DNA of 64,000 bases from Pedococcus sp. 5OH_020 (GCF_027812955.1 NZ_JAPYZV010000003.1:124001-188000); one strand, 5' to 3'; counted from the stretch's first letter, positions 54,521 through 62,813 are shown. Translations and numbers: made by a program. The notes: generated by a model from the letters alone, not told the origin.

Positions 54521-55186
54521 TCACGGCCGCGAGGCCAGCCGCTCCAGCAGCTCGGTGGGTCCACTGACGATCAGAGTGTGATGCGCTGTCACCTTGGTCT
54601 CGGGCACTGCGTAGGTGAAGTCCTGTCCGGGCGCCTTGACGCCCACCACCGTGACGCCGTACTTGCTCCGGATCGCGCTCTGCGCCAGCGTGAAGCCGAT
54701 CGCCTCCTGGGGCGGCTTCATCTTGACGATGGCGAAGCCGTCGTCGAACTCGATGTAGTCCATGAGCTTCCCGTTGAGGAGGTGGGCCACCCGTCGCCCG
54801 GTGTCCGCCTCCGGCGAGATCACGTGGTTGACGCCGATGCGCTCCAGAATGCGGCCGTGCTCGGGCGAGATCGCCTTGGCCCAGATGGTGGGGATGCCCG
54901 CGTCGACGAGGTTCATGGCGCACAGGACCGACGCCTGGACGGAGGACCCGATCCCGACAACGGCGATCTTGAAGCTCCGAGCCTTCAGATTGGCCACCGC
55001 CTGGGGCAGGCTGGCGTCAGCCTGGACGGTCCGGGTGACCCGGCCCAGGTACCGCTCGGCCAGCTGTGCGTCCCGCTCGACCGCCACGACGTGGTGGCCC
55101 AGGCGTTGCAGCTCGACAGCCACGGCCCCCCCGAACCGTCCCAGACCGATCACCAGGACGTCGTCCTCGTACAGCTTCTTCGCCAC
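54521..55186 (-). CDS. TrkA/KtrA-type potassium uptake regulatory subunit
   Basis: Cytosolic RCK protein of 221 residues: an RCK_N Rossmann domain (VLVIGLGRFGGAVAVELQRLG, VVAVERDAQLAERY, VVGIGSSVQASVLCAMNL) and an RCK_C domain (DYIEFDDGFAIVKMKPPQE onward). Such proteins gate KtrB/TrkH channels in response to ATP/ADP or NAD(H), and in many bacteria also bind cyclic di-AMP; the disA gene lies about 14 kb away. No KtrB gene is adjacent here. Confidence 0.9.
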   Translation of the reverse strand: MAKKLYEDDVLVIGLGRFGGAVAVELQRLGHHVVAVERDAQLAERYLGRVTRTVQADASLPQAVANLKARSFKIAVVGIGSSVQASVLCAMNLVDAGIPTIWAKAISPEHGRILERIGVNHVISPEADTGRRVAHLLNGKLMDYIEFDDGFAIVKMKPPQEAIGFTLAQSAIRSKYGVTVVGVKAPGQDFTYAVPETKVTAHHTLIVSGPTELLERLASRP

Positions 55187-55291
55187 AGCGCGGACCTCCG
55201 CGGCATCGGGGATGGGAGACCAGCACGCTACCGCGTCGTGGTGGTCCCGGCCCGGCTGTCCACCCTGTCCGGTGCCGGGTAGCGTTCCGGC

Positions 55292-56488
55292 ATGCCCTCA
55301 CAGGTGCGGGTGGTCTGGGACCCCGGCTTCACCGCCTACGACTTCGGCCCTGGCCATCCCATGAGCCCGGCCCGCCTGGAGCTCACCGCCCTGCTCTGCG
55401 AGTCGCTCGGCGTGCTAGAGACCCCCGAGGTCGAGGTCTTCTCTCCCGGCGTGGCCGACGACGAGGTCCTGGCGACAGTGCACGACCCCGAGTACATCGC
55501 CGCCGTCCGCGCCGCCTCGCAGGACCCCGCGGCCGCGGACCTCCGCCGTGGGCTGGGGACCGAGGACGACCCCGCCTTCCCTGGGATGCACGAGGCGAGC
55601 GCGCGCATCGCGGAGGGCACCCGGCAGCTGTGCGAGGACGTCTGGGAGGGCCGGACGGAGCACGGTGTGAACTTCTGCGGGGGCCTGCACCACGCCATGG
55701 AAGGGTCAGCGTCGGGGTTCTGCATCTACAACGACGTCGCGGTCGGCATCCGATGGCTGCTCGACCACGGCGCACGGCGGGTCGCGTACGTGGACATCGA
55801 CGTGCACCACGGCGACGGCGTGGAGCGCATCTTCTGGGACGACCCCGGGGTGATGACCATCTCGCTCCACGAGTCCGGGCGGATCCTGTTCCCCGGCACC
55901 GGCTACGCCTCGGACATCGGTGGCCCGGACGCCAAGGGCGGCGCGGTGAACGTCGCGTTGCCCCCCGGCACCGGGGACTCCGCCTGGCTCCGGGCTCTGC
56001 ACTCGACCGCGGTACCGCTGGTGCGCGCCTTCAGGCCGGACGTCCTCGTCACCCAGCACGGCTGCGACACGCATGCCCAGGACCCGTTGGCGCATCTGGC
56101 GCTTTCCGTGGACGCCCAGCGGGCAGCCGCGGAGGCACTGCACCGGTTGGCCCACGACGTCTGCGAAGGACGCTGGGTAGCCCTCGGAGGAGGGGGGTAC
56201 GAGGTGGTGCAGGTGGTGCCGCGCACGTGGACCCATCTGACGGCGATCGCGGCGCATCGACCGGTGGCGCTCACGGAGGCGGTTCCAGAGGACTGGCTGG
56301 ACCACGTACGGCAGCTCCTCGGCCGGGAGGGACCGCGACGGATGGGCGACCTCGACCCTCAGGAGGGACCGGTCTGGCACCAGCCCTGGGACGCCGGCTA
56401 CAACCCGCACAGCGAGGTGGACCGGGCCATCATGGCGACCCGGCAGGCGGTCTTCCCGTTGCATGGTCTGGACCCCTGGTTCGACTGA
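55292..56488 (+). CDS. AcuC-like class I/II histone deacetylase-family protein
   Basis: Zinc amidohydrolase of 398 residues: VHDPEYIAAVRAAS, NFCGGLHHAMEGSASGFCIY with the catalytic His pair, YNDVAVGIRWLL, VAYVDIDVHHGDGVERIFW (metal Asp/His), TISLHESGRILFPGTG, LVTQHGCDTHAQDPLAHL, ALGGGGYEV. AcuC deacetylates acetyl-CoA synthetase in Bacillus; that target is plausible here but no acs or GNAT partner is directly beside it apart from the two GNATs two genes upstream. ATG start. A hairpin follows. Confidence 0.9.
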   Translation: MPSQVRVVWDPGFTAYDFGPGHPMSPARLELTALLCESLGVLETPEVEVFSPGVADDEVLATVHDPEYIAAVRAASQDPAAADLRRGLGTEDDPAFPGMHEASARIAEGTRQLCEDVWEGRTEHGVNFCGGLHHAMEGSASGFCIYNDVAVGIRWLLDHGARRVAYVDIDVHHGDGVERIFWDDPGVMTISLHESGRILFPGTGYASDIGGPDAKGGAVNVALPPGTGDSAWLRALHSTAVPLVRAFRPDVLVTQHGCDTHAQDPLAHLALSVDAQRAAAEALHRLAHDVCEGRWVALGGGGYEVVQVVPRTWTHLTAIAAHRPVALTEAVPEDWLDHVRQLLGREGPRRMGDLDPQEGPVWHQPWDAGYNPHSEVDRAIMATRQAVFPLHGLDPWFD

Positions 56489-56510
56489 CAGGCTTGACTG
56501 GCGTCCAGTG

Positions 56511-56543
56511 ACGCCGCTGTAACTCAGCAGGTCACAGCGGCGT
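56511..56543 (+). terminator. hairpin after the deacetylase-like gene
   Basis: Arms ACGCCGCTGT (56511-56520) and ACAGCGGCGT (56534-56543) with a 13-base loop, about 22 bases past the stop. No T-run follows. Confidence 0.55.
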
Positions 56544-56619
56544 GTCGGCTGGACAAAGGCCGGGAAGTTTTCACAATGCCTTCCCCACGAGTCACATGTG
56601 CCCCTACAGTTCCCCTTGC

Positions 56620-56666
56620 ACACGCGTAGTGGTCCGCCGGAGGGGAAGCCGGCGATGCGCGCGTGT
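56620..56666 (+). promoter_or_regulatory. nested leader hairpin before bldC
   Basis: Outer arms ACACGCG (56620-56626) and CGCGTGT (56660-56666); inner arms CGCCGG (56635-56640) and CCGGCG (56649-56654) presenting the loop AGGGGAAG. It ends 18 bases before ATG 56685 and just upstream of GAGG. The purine loop resembles a ribosome binding site. Confidence 0.4.
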
Positions 56667-56684
56667 AGAAGATCGAGGTAAGTC

Positions 56685-56885
56685 ATGTCCAACGAGCGAC
56701 AGCTCGCCGAGGTGCGGTTCCTGACCGTCGCCGAGGTGGCCTCGATCATGCGCGTGTCGAAGATGACGGTGTACCGCATGGTGCACGCAGGAGAGCTTCC
56801 CGCAATCCGCGTCGGACGGTCCTTCCGGGTCCCGGAGGACGCTGTGCACAAGTACCTGCACACGTCGTACGTCGACACCGCATGA
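56685..56885 (+). CDS. bldC: BldC-type MerR-like HTH transcriptional regulator
   Basis: Protein of 66 residues consisting only of a MerR-like winged helix-turn-helix: FLTVAEVASIMRVSKMTVYR, MVHAGELPAIRVGRSFRVPED, AVHKYLHTSYV. In Streptomyces BldC binds DNA as head-to-tail oligomers and delays development; here it is the general actinobacterial small regulator. GAGG sits upstream of the ATG, and a hairpin lies in the leader. The same order, small HTH then bS22, occurs in mycobacteria. Confidence 0.93.
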   Translation: MSNERQLAEVRFLTVAEVASIMRVSKMTVYRMVHAGELPAIRVGRSFRVPEDAVHKYLHTSYVDTA

Positions 56886-56904
56886 TGGTGTGCTGACCGC
56901 ACGG

Positions 56905-56946
56905 CGAAGGGCGGACCGGGACCTCAGCGTCCTGGTCCGCCCTTCG
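56905..56946 (+). terminator. bldC terminator
   Basis: Arms CGAAGGGCGGACC (56905-56917) and GGTCCGCCCTTCG (56934-56946); the stem extends inward by GGGAC/GTCCT including one G-T pair, leaving a six-base loop. It starts 20 bases after the bldC stop and is followed by TTGTCC. Confidence 0.85.
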
Positions 56947-57035
56947 TTGTCCGCCCCTCGTTACGCGCAAGAGGCCGACCAGCCGGCGAGATAGCCGGCA
57001 CCCTGAGGTGCGCCGGCTTCCGCCATGGGCCGGGT

Positions 57036-57065
57036 TTGGGGTGGGGGGCGCCGGACGGCTAGAGT
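57036..57065 (+). promoter_or_regulatory. putative promoter of the bS22 gene
   Basis: TTGGGG (57036-57041), 18-base spacer, TAGAGT (57060-57065). The start codon is at 57139, leaving a leader of roughly 65 bases. Confidence 0.45.
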
Positions 57066-57138
57066 GACCATCACTGTTCGGCGTGGTGCGTTGGTTCGTT
57101 GCCCCGTCCGGCAACACGACCACGACCAAGAGGACACT

Positions 57139-57237
57139 ATGGGCTCTGTCATCAAGAAGCGCCGCAAGCGCATGGCGAAGAAGAAGCACCGCAAGCTTCT
57201 TCGCAAGACGCGCCACCAGCGTCGCAACAAGAAGTGA
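57139..57237 (+). CDS. 30S ribosomal protein bS22 (AURKAIP1/COX24 domain)
   Basis: Protein of only 32 residues, MGSVIKKRRKRMAKKKHRK followed by LLRKTRHQRRNKK, more than half Lys and Arg. It matches the small actinobacterial ribosomal protein found in mycobacterial 30S structures and annotated AURKAIP1/COX24. ATG 57139 follows AGAGGAC. Monocistronic, with a putative promoter upstream and a hairpin terminator five bases after the stop. Confidence 0.95.
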   Translation: MGSVIKKRRKRMAKKKHRKLLRKTRHQRRNKK

Positions 57238-57241
57238 CCTG

Positions 57242-57264
57242 AGGCCCCCGCTCGGCGGGGGCCT
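57242..57264 (+). terminator. bS22 gene terminator
   Basis: Arms AGGCCCCCGC (57242-57251) and GCGGGGGCCT (57255-57264), three-base TCG loop, then TTCGTCT. Starts right after the stop codon. Confidence 0.9.
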
Positions 57265-57404
57265 TTCGTCTGCGCGGTGGACGATCGGCGAGTGTGACGA
57301 GCGCCGCGTGACCGGCCCCCGGACGGCCTTCGGAGGCGACGCGCTGCTCGGTAGGGTTGTGACGGTCGCGGTCGTCGCGATGCCTGCGAAGGTTGGGAGC
57401 TGAC

Positions 57405-58454
57405 GTGGCTGATGTCGTCCTCGTGACGGGCGTCTCCCGCTATCTCGGCGGGCAGTTCGCTCGACAGCTCACCCAGGACCCATCGGTGAAGCGCGTCATC
57501 GGGGTCGACGTGATCCCGCCGCCGCACGACATCGGCAGGGCGGAGTTCGTCCGTGCCGACATCCGCAACCCCATGATCGGCAAGATCATCGCGCAGTCCG
57601 AGGTGGACACGGTCGTCCACCTCAACGTCATCGCCACCCCGACGCAAGGCGGAGGCCGGACCTCCCAGAAGGAGATCAACGTCATCGGCACCATGCAGCT
57701 GCTCGCTGCATGCCAGAAGGCGTCGACGGTGCGGCGGCTGGTGGTCAAGTCCTCCGCCGCCGTATACGGCTCCAGCCCTCGCGACCCCGCCATGTTCACC
57801 GAGGACATGGGGCCGAAGTCCATGCCACGCACCGGTTTCGGCAAGGACTCGGTGGAGGTGGAGGGGTATGTCCGCGGGTTCTCCCGGCGGCGTCCGGACG
57901 TCGAGATCTCCATGCTGCGCTTCGCGAACATCATCGGACCGACCATCCGGACGTCCCTGACCGACTACTTCGCCCTTCCGGTCGTCCCCGTGCCGTTCGG
58001 GTACGACGCGAGGCTGCAGTTCGTCCACGAGAGGGATGCGGTGGGCTCCCTGCTCCTCGCCACGACGGGGCCCAGCGCTGGGATCACCAACATCGCGGGC
58101 GACGGCGTCATCACCCTCTCCCAGGCGGCAGGTATGGCCCGCCGGCCGGTGGTTCCCGTGCCGAGCATGGCGGCCGGGCTCCTGGGCGGGGCGGTGAAGA
58201 GGTCGGGGCTCGCCGACTTCAGCCGTGACCAGCTCCAGTTCCTTGCCTACGGCCGCGGCCTCGATACGACGCGCATGCGCGAGGTCCTCGGCTTCGAGCC
58301 GGTCTACACCACAAGGGCGGCCTTCGCGGACTACGTGCGCGGGCTCGGCGCCGCCGTTCCGGGTGGTGCAGTCCTGGGCAGTGCCGTGTCCGGTGTCGCA
58401 GGAACCGCCGCCAGTGCGATCAGCCAGGTCTGGGCTGCAGGAAGGAACGACTGA
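57405..58454 (+). CDS. NAD-dependent epimerase/dehydratase family protein (GalE2-like)
   Basis: Extended SDR of 349 residues: VVLVTGVSRYLGGQFARQL, VDVIPPPHDIGRAEFVRADI, TVVHLNVIATP, KSSAAVYGSSPRDPAMFTED, LRFANIIGPTIRTSLTDYFAL. The catalytic Ser-Tyr-Lys triad of typical epimerases is not obvious: the usual YxxxK is replaced near FGKDSVEVEGYV. Homologous to the mycobacterial gene called galE2, whose substrate is not established. GTG 57405 follows GGGAG. Overlaps the acyltransferase gene by one base. Confidence 0.85.
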   Translation: MADVVLVTGVSRYLGGQFARQLTQDPSVKRVIGVDVIPPPHDIGRAEFVRADIRNPMIGKIIAQSEVDTVVHLNVIATPTQGGGRTSQKEINVIGTMQLLAACQKASTVRRLVVKSSAAVYGSSPRDPAMFTEDMGPKSMPRTGFGKDSVEVEGYVRGFSRRRPDVEISMLRFANIIGPTIRTSLTDYFALPVVPVPFGYDARLQFVHERDAVGSLLLATTGPSAGITNIAGDGVITLSQAAGMARRPVVPVPSMAAGLLGGAVKRSGLADFSRDQLQFLAYGRGLDTTRMREVLGFEPVYTTRAAFADYVRGLGAAVPGGAVLGSAVSGVAGTAASAISQVWAAGRND

Positions 58455-59977
58455 TGGCTGCCACCCCCGGTAGGGCAGATAGCACAGGTAGCGCCAGGAC
58501 GGCGCATACCGCCAAGGCCAGCACGGCGCATACCGCCAAGGCCAGCACGGCGCATACCGCCAAGGCGACGGACGGGTCGGGCAGGAAGGTAGCTGCGAAG
58601 AGGTCCTCTGCCTCGAAGGCGGCTTCGCGTCGCTCTGTCGGCAAGGCCGCCGACGGACGCCGGACCGGCACACTGGCGGCTGGAGCAGCACGTGCTTCGG
58701 GTGAACGCGCCAAGCGCCGGAGCACCCCGCTGATCGCCTCCACGACACCGCCGGCGGCCGCCGACCCTTCTCCGGTGGAACAGCCCGTGGCTGCCAAGCA
58801 CCGTCCGCGCCCAGTGGCAAAGGCTGTTCCGACCGGCAGGGCGGCGGCGCGCTCCGGCGCCAGGTCGCCCAGGGCTTCGCAGGCGCCGCGCGCCAGCCGA
58901 GCGGCCGGAGCCATCCGGCGTGCGAGCGCGGCGTCGAGCCCTGCTGAGCGGTCCGGGCGCCCGCGTCCGGTCCGTGCTCTCAAAGCGGTCAGCGACGACG
59001 CGCTCGTGGAGGGTGCCGACGAGGCGCGTCCCGCGCCGGAGACCTCGGCACGTAGCCTCGCCCCCGGCGTCGAAGAGCTGCTGACAGCGGGGATCGGCGC
59101 CGTACGCGTCGCCGCGGACGCCGCGGGGCTGTCCGCGGAGGACATCGAGCGTCACCTGGCCTCGATGCTCTCCTTCGTCCGCCGGCGGATCACGGGCGAC
59201 TACACGGTCGACGAGTTCGGGTTCGACGAGGACTTCACGCGTCACTTCTACCTGCCAGTACTGCGCCCGCTCTACCGGTCCTGGTTCCGGGTCGAGGTCC
59301 GCGGGATCGAGAACATCCCGGCGCAGGGTGGCGGCCTGGTGGTGGCGAACCACTCCGGCACCATCGCGATGGACTCCCTGATGACCCAGGTGGCTGTACA
59401 CGATGAGCACCCGGCGCATCGACACCTCAGGATGCTCGGCGCTGACCTGGTGTTCCAGACGCCGGTCGTGGGGCAGCTCGCGCGCAAGTCCGGCTCCACG
59501 CTTGCCGCCAACCCGGATGCGGAGCGGCTGTTGTCGGGCGGGGAGCTGTGCGGCGTGTGGCCCGAGGGTTTCAAGGGCGTGGGCAAGCCCTTCAGCGAGC
59601 GGTACAAGCTGCAGCGTTTCGGGCGCGGCGGGTTCGTCTCGGCGGCGCTGCGGACGGGCGTGCCGATCATCCCGTGCTCCATCGTGGGAGCGGAGGAGAT
59701 CTATCCCATCATCGGCAACATGAAGACGGTCGCCCGGCTCCTGGGCGCGCCCTACGCGCCGATCACGCCGACGTGGCCTCTGCTGGGCCCCCTGGGGCTG
59801 ATCCCGCTGCCCAGCAAGTGGATCATCGAGTTCGGATCCCCTGTGTCGACAGCGGACCTCGGGCCCAACGCTGCGGACGACCCGATGCTCGTCTTCGACC
59901 TCACCGACCAGGTGCGGGAGACGATCCAGCAGACGCTGTACTCGCTGCTGATGCAGCGCCGCTCGGTCTTCTTCTGA
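58454..59977 (+). CDS. PlsC-like lysophospholipid acyltransferase with repetitive basic N-terminus
   Basis: Protein of 507 residues. The first 200 or so are low-complexity Ala/Arg/Lys/Ser/Pro sequence with TAHTAKAS repeated three times, predicted disordered. From about residue 230 lies a conserved domain: DYTVDEFGFDEDFTRHFY, WFRVEVRGIENIPAQGGGLV, VVANHSGTIAMDSLM (HxxxxD-like, read as NHSGTIAMD), GADLVFQTPVVGQLARKSG, GVWPEGFKGVGK (PEG motif), RTGVPIIPCSIVGAEEIYP. It matches PlsC-type acyltransferases and the gene next to galE2 in mycobacteria. Start ATG overlaps the upstream stop (TGATG). Confidence 0.87.
   Translation: MAATPGRADSTGSARTAHTAKASTAHTAKASTAHTAKATDGSGRKVAAKRSSASKAASRRSVGKAADGRRTGTLAAGAARASGERAKRRSTPLIASTTPPAAADPSPVEQPVAAKHRPRPVAKAVPTGRAAARSGARSPRASQAPRASRAAGAIRRASAASSPAERSGRPRPVRALKAVSDDALVEGADEARPAPETSARSLAPGVEELLTAGIGAVRVAADAAGLSAEDIERHLASMLSFVRRRITGDYTVDEFGFDEDFTRHFYLPVLRPLYRSWFRVEVRGIENIPAQGGGLVVANHSGTIAMDSLMTQVAVHDEHPAHRHLRMLGADLVFQTPVVGQLARKSGSTLAANPDAERLLSGGELCGVWPEGFKGVGKPFSERYKLQRFGRGGFVSAALRTGVPIIPCSIVGAEEIYPIIGNMKTVARLLGAPYAPITPTWPLLGPLGLIPLPSKWIIEFGSPVSTADLGPNAADDPMLVFDLTDQVRETIQQTLYSLLMQRRSVFF
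58501..58569 (+). repeat. 24-base in-frame tandem repeat in the acyltransferase gene
   Basis: The 24-base unit beginning GGCGCATACCGCCAAGGC occurs exactly at 58501-58524 and 58525-58548, then mostly at 58549-58569. Each copy encodes eight residues of the TAHTAKAS type, resembling histone-H1-like basic repeats. Confidence 0.9.
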
Positions 59978-59981
59978 CGTC

Positions 59982-60001
59982 CCGGTCGTCCGGCGGACCG
60001 G
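59982..60001. terminator. weak hairpin between convergent acyltransferase and DUF5667 genes
   Basis: CCGGTC (59982-59987) and GACCGG (59996-60001) with an eight-base loop, followed by TTCCCCTCT. Short stem; assignment is tentative. Confidence 0.35.
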
Positions 60002-60050
60002 TTCCCCTCTGGTCGGCGCCGTACGACGTCACACCGCAGCCGATGGACCC

Positions 60051-61286
60051 TTACGGCAGAGTGACGGTCACGCCCGGGAGGGTGATCGGACCGAGGGTGG
60101 CGCTGGGGACTGTCGCCGTGACGCCGCCTGTGCCGACCGTCGCCGAGGGGAGCGGGACGGCGACCGAGGATGACGACGCGGTCGAGGGCACGGGCAGCGG
60201 CACGCCGATAGTGGGCAGGTTGACCGTCGCGCCGCCCGTCGACAACGTCGCACCGCCGGAGGTGCCGCCCACCGCCACGCCACCCTGCCCGGCGCTCACG
60301 ACGGGAGCCGACACCACTCCACCAGAGCTCGAGGGGGACACCGCGGTGACCGCTGGCGCGGACGTTCGAGTGGCTGACGGCCGGGCGCCTACGGAGGAGC
60401 CCGCAGGAGGCGCAGGCAGCACCTGCCGGACCGGCGCGGCAGGGTCCGCCGGCGCGAAGGACCCGGGCAGTGAGGCCGGCCCCGACGTCGAGGAGAGGTC
60501 GGCACAGCGGCTGCCGCACGCCGCGATGCGCCGAACGGTGGCCTGCTGGGCGTCCACCAGCATCGCCTCGAGGCGCGCCACGAGTGGCAGGGACTCGACC
60601 GGTGCCTCGGTGCGCAGGGCGTCCACCTGCGGCAGCGCCCGCGCGGTGAAGTCCCGCATCGCCACGAGGGCGCGGGGGTCTGCGGTCCGGGTGTATGACG
60701 CGTCGAGGGCACGCTGACCGTTCCGGACGGAGTCGATCGCGGCCTGCAGCGCGACGTCCACGTCGTCATGGTCAGCACGGTCGCGACTCGAGAGCTCTCG
60801 AGCGTCGGAGATGTGCTCCTGGGCCTGGGCGAGGAACGTCTGACCCCGGTCGAAGTCGTCGTCGGCGAGGCGGACCGCCACCCCGTCGATCCAGCCCTTG
60901 ACGGGGTAGAGCGCGTCGCCCGGCAGAGCGCTGCGGGAGGCGACGCCCACGACACCGCCCACGAGGACCGCCGACGCGACGGCACCGGCGACCAGGCGGG
61001 GCACCCCTCGACCGACGAGGACCACCACGGGGGCGCTGCGCGCGGAGGCGCGCCCAGCTGCGGCGCGTCGGGCGGCTGCAGCGCTGGGCGCCGGCATCGC
61101 GGCGGCCTCGCTCATCAGCCGCTCGTGCAGTCGGGCCACGAAGGCCTGGTCGGGGGTGGGCGCCGTGTGCCTGAGGTCGACCAGCTGGCGACTGGTCCGG
61201 AGGAGCTCGGTGAGCTGGGCATCGGTCACCCGCTCACCCTCGAGAGCTCGCTGGAAGCGGTCTGCGGCGCGGTTCAGCACGGGCAT
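60051..61286 (-). CDS. DUF5667 membrane protein, likely partner of the upstream ECF sigma factor
   Basis: Protein of 411 residues. The N-terminal 90 are cytosolic and Ala/Arg-rich, with LRTSRQLVDLRHTAPTPDQAFVARL; one membrane helix follows (LVAGAVASAVLVGGVVGVA); then a DUF5667 domain with LPGDALYPVKGWIDGVAVRL, FLAQAQEHISDARELSSRD and AQQATVRRIAACG. The C-terminal 140 residues are Thr/Ser/Val/Pro-rich and low in charge. It lies 135 bases downstream of the sigma gene on the same strand, the position of the anti-sigma gene rsbN in Streptomyces, so an anti-sigma role is inferred, not shown. Confidence 0.8.
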   Translation of the reverse strand: MPVLNRAADRFQRALEGERVTDAQLTELLRTSRQLVDLRHTAPTPDQAFVARLHERLMSEAAAMPAPSAAAARRAAAGRASARSAPVVVLVGRGVPRLVAGAVASAVLVGGVVGVASRSALPGDALYPVKGWIDGVAVRLADDDFDRGQTFLAQAQEHISDARELSSRDRADHDDVDVALQAAIDSVRNGQRALDASYTRTADPRALVAMRDFTARALPQVDALRTEAPVESLPLVARLEAMLVDAQQATVRRIAACGSRCADLSSTSGPASLPGSFAPADPAAPVRQVLPAPPAGSSVGARPSATRTSAPAVTAVSPSSSGGVVSAPVVSAGQGGVAVGGTSGGATLSTGGATVNLPTIGVPLPVPSTASSSSVAVPLPSATVGTGGVTATVPSATLGPITLPGVTVTLP

Positions 61287-61421
61287 GCCGACACCTCCCT
61301 CCCCAGCTCGGTTCCGGTCGTGTTCTGTGGTCGTGCAGCGTGGTTCATGGCGTTTCGTCCTGAGAACGAGCCGCTGGCCGAGAAGTCACGCGTCCACGCC
61401 GTACCAGATCGCCCGGCCCCC

Positions 61422-62276
61422 TCACAGGTCCACCTCGCCGAGCTCACGGTGCAGCGCCCGAACGGCGCGAAGCTGGAGCTGCTTCACAGCGCCCTCCGAC
61501 TTGCCCAGCACCTTCGCCGTCTCGGCCAGGGTGAGGCCTTGGAGGAACCGCAGGACCACGCACTCCGCCTGCTCGGGTTTGAGGTTCTTGACGGCCGAGA
61601 GCAGCCGCTCGTCGCGCAGCCGGTCCAGGACCTCCTGGTCCGGGGCGTCGACCCGGCGGTCGGCGTCGAGCATGTCGGCCGTGGTGACCTCCATGCGGAA
61701 CCGCGCGGACTTCGCGTTGTCCGTGATGAGGTTGCGGGCGATGGTGATGAACCACGCCGCGATGTCGCGGCCCTGCCACGAGAAGGTGTCCATGCGGCGC
61801 AGGGCCCGCAGGAACGTCTCGGACGTGAGGTCCTCCGCCAGCTGCTGGCCGCCGACGCGCACATAGACGTAGCGGTAGACGACGTCCACATACCGCTCGT
61901 ACAGCAGGCCGAAAGCCTCTGCGTCGCCCCGTTGCGCCAGCTCGACGAGAGCCGACACCCGCTCGAAGTCCTGGGGCGCCTCCCCCGGGGCGAACCCCGC
62001 CTGCGAGGCAAGGGTCCGGTCCGTACCGTCCGCGCCCTCCGCACCGCCGCCGGAGAGCGTCCCCGCATCCCCTGCGATGCTGAGCAGCACGCGCAGGCCG
62101 GAGAGGAAGTCCGCGGTCGCCGTCGCCAGGCCGTGGGCACCGGGACGCCCGGACCCGTACGACGCCGGCCACGGCGCGACGGACGGGCCCGCGGCGTACC
62201 CCCACCTGACGGCCGGGGCGAGGCGGGCATGGCAAGGCACCGCGAGCAGGCTCGGGGCATGACGACGACGGCGCAT
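61422..62276 (-). CDS. ECF-type RNA polymerase sigma factor, BldN-like
   Basis: Protein of 284 residues. Region 2 (FGLLYERYVDVVYRYVYVRVG, LTSETFLRALRRMDTF) and region 4 (LKPEQAECVVLRFLQGLTLAETA, LGKSEGAVKQLQLRAVRAL) are clear. Before region 2 lies an extension of about 105 residues; Streptomyces BldN also has a long N-terminal pro-sequence removed by proteolysis. AGGAGG ten bases before ATG 62276 supports the long start. Gene order with a glutaredoxin, rex and hemA matches that around bldN in Streptomyces. Confidence 0.88.
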   Translation of the reverse strand: MRRRRHAPSLLAVPCHARLAPAVRWGYAAGPSVAPWPASYGSGRPGAHGLATATADFLSGLRVLLSIAGDAGTLSGGGAEGADGTDRTLASQAGFAPGEAPQDFERVSALVELAQRGDAEAFGLLYERYVDVVYRYVYVRVGGQQLAEDLTSETFLRALRRMDTFSWQGRDIAAWFITIARNLITDNAKSARFRMEVTTADMLDADRRVDAPDQEVLDRLRDERLLSAVKNLKPEQAECVVLRFLQGLTLAETAKVLGKSEGAVKQLQLRAVRALHRELGEVDL

Positions 62277-62380
62277 CCGGATGGGGACCTCCTGGCGGCC
62301 CAGTTTCCCCGATAACGCAGGGTTTGTCAGGAGACCTGCGACACATCACCCCATCCGGATCGCCGCTTAGGCTGGGCCAC

Positions 62381-62638
62381 ATGCTGCCGACCCCACCCCT
62401 GACCGCGCGCATCACGCTGGTCGGCAAGCCGGGATGCCACCTGTGCGACGAGGCCCGCGCAGTGATCGCGAGGGTCGCCGAAGACCTCGGCGTCGGCTGG
62501 CAGGAGTGGTCCATCACGGACGACCCTGCGCTGGCGGAGCAGTACTGGGAGCAGATCCCCGTGACGCTCGTCGACGGGCGGCAGCACGACTACTGGCGCG
62601 TCGACGAGGCGCGCCTGCGAGCCGCCCTGGGGGCCTGA
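62381..62638 (+). CDS. glutaredoxin-like thioredoxin-fold protein (DUF836 type)
   Basis: Protein of 85 residues: ITLVGKPGCHLCDEARAVI with the redox motif CHLC, then EWSITDDPALAEQYWEQIPVTLVDGRQ containing the cis-Pro (IPVT). It fits small glutaredoxin-family proteins common beside rex and hemA in actinobacteria. ATG 62381; divergent from the sigma factor gene. Confidence 0.87.
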   Translation: MLPTPPLTARITLVGKPGCHLCDEARAVIARVAEDLGVGWQEWSITDDPALAEQYWEQIPVTLVDGRQHDYWRVDEARLRAALGA

Positions 62639-62784
62639 GCCGAGCGGGACCACATCCCTGAGTCACATCCCTGAGTCCCGTCCCTGGCGCGGCCTGAGCC
62701 GCTCTCAGGTGTGCACGAGCCGAGCCCTGTCAGGGCCGCACCGTGAGCAACCTCACCCGCCTGGTGGGACGGACGCTTGTGACT

Positions 62785-62813
62785 TTGTGCATCCGTTCAC
62801 AAAAGCGTAATCT
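62785..62813 (+). promoter_or_regulatory. rex promoter with an overlapping Rex operator
   Basis: TTGTGCATCCGTTCACAA (62785-62802) fits the Rex operator consensus (TTGTGAA-N4-TTCACAA) apart from two positions in the left arm. Its first six bases serve as -35 (TTGTGC); after 17 bases comes TAATCT (62808-62813) as -10. Rex binding would cover the -35 and spacer, so rex is predicted to be autorepressed at low NADH. The start codon TTG 62875 lies downstream. Confidence 0.8.
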
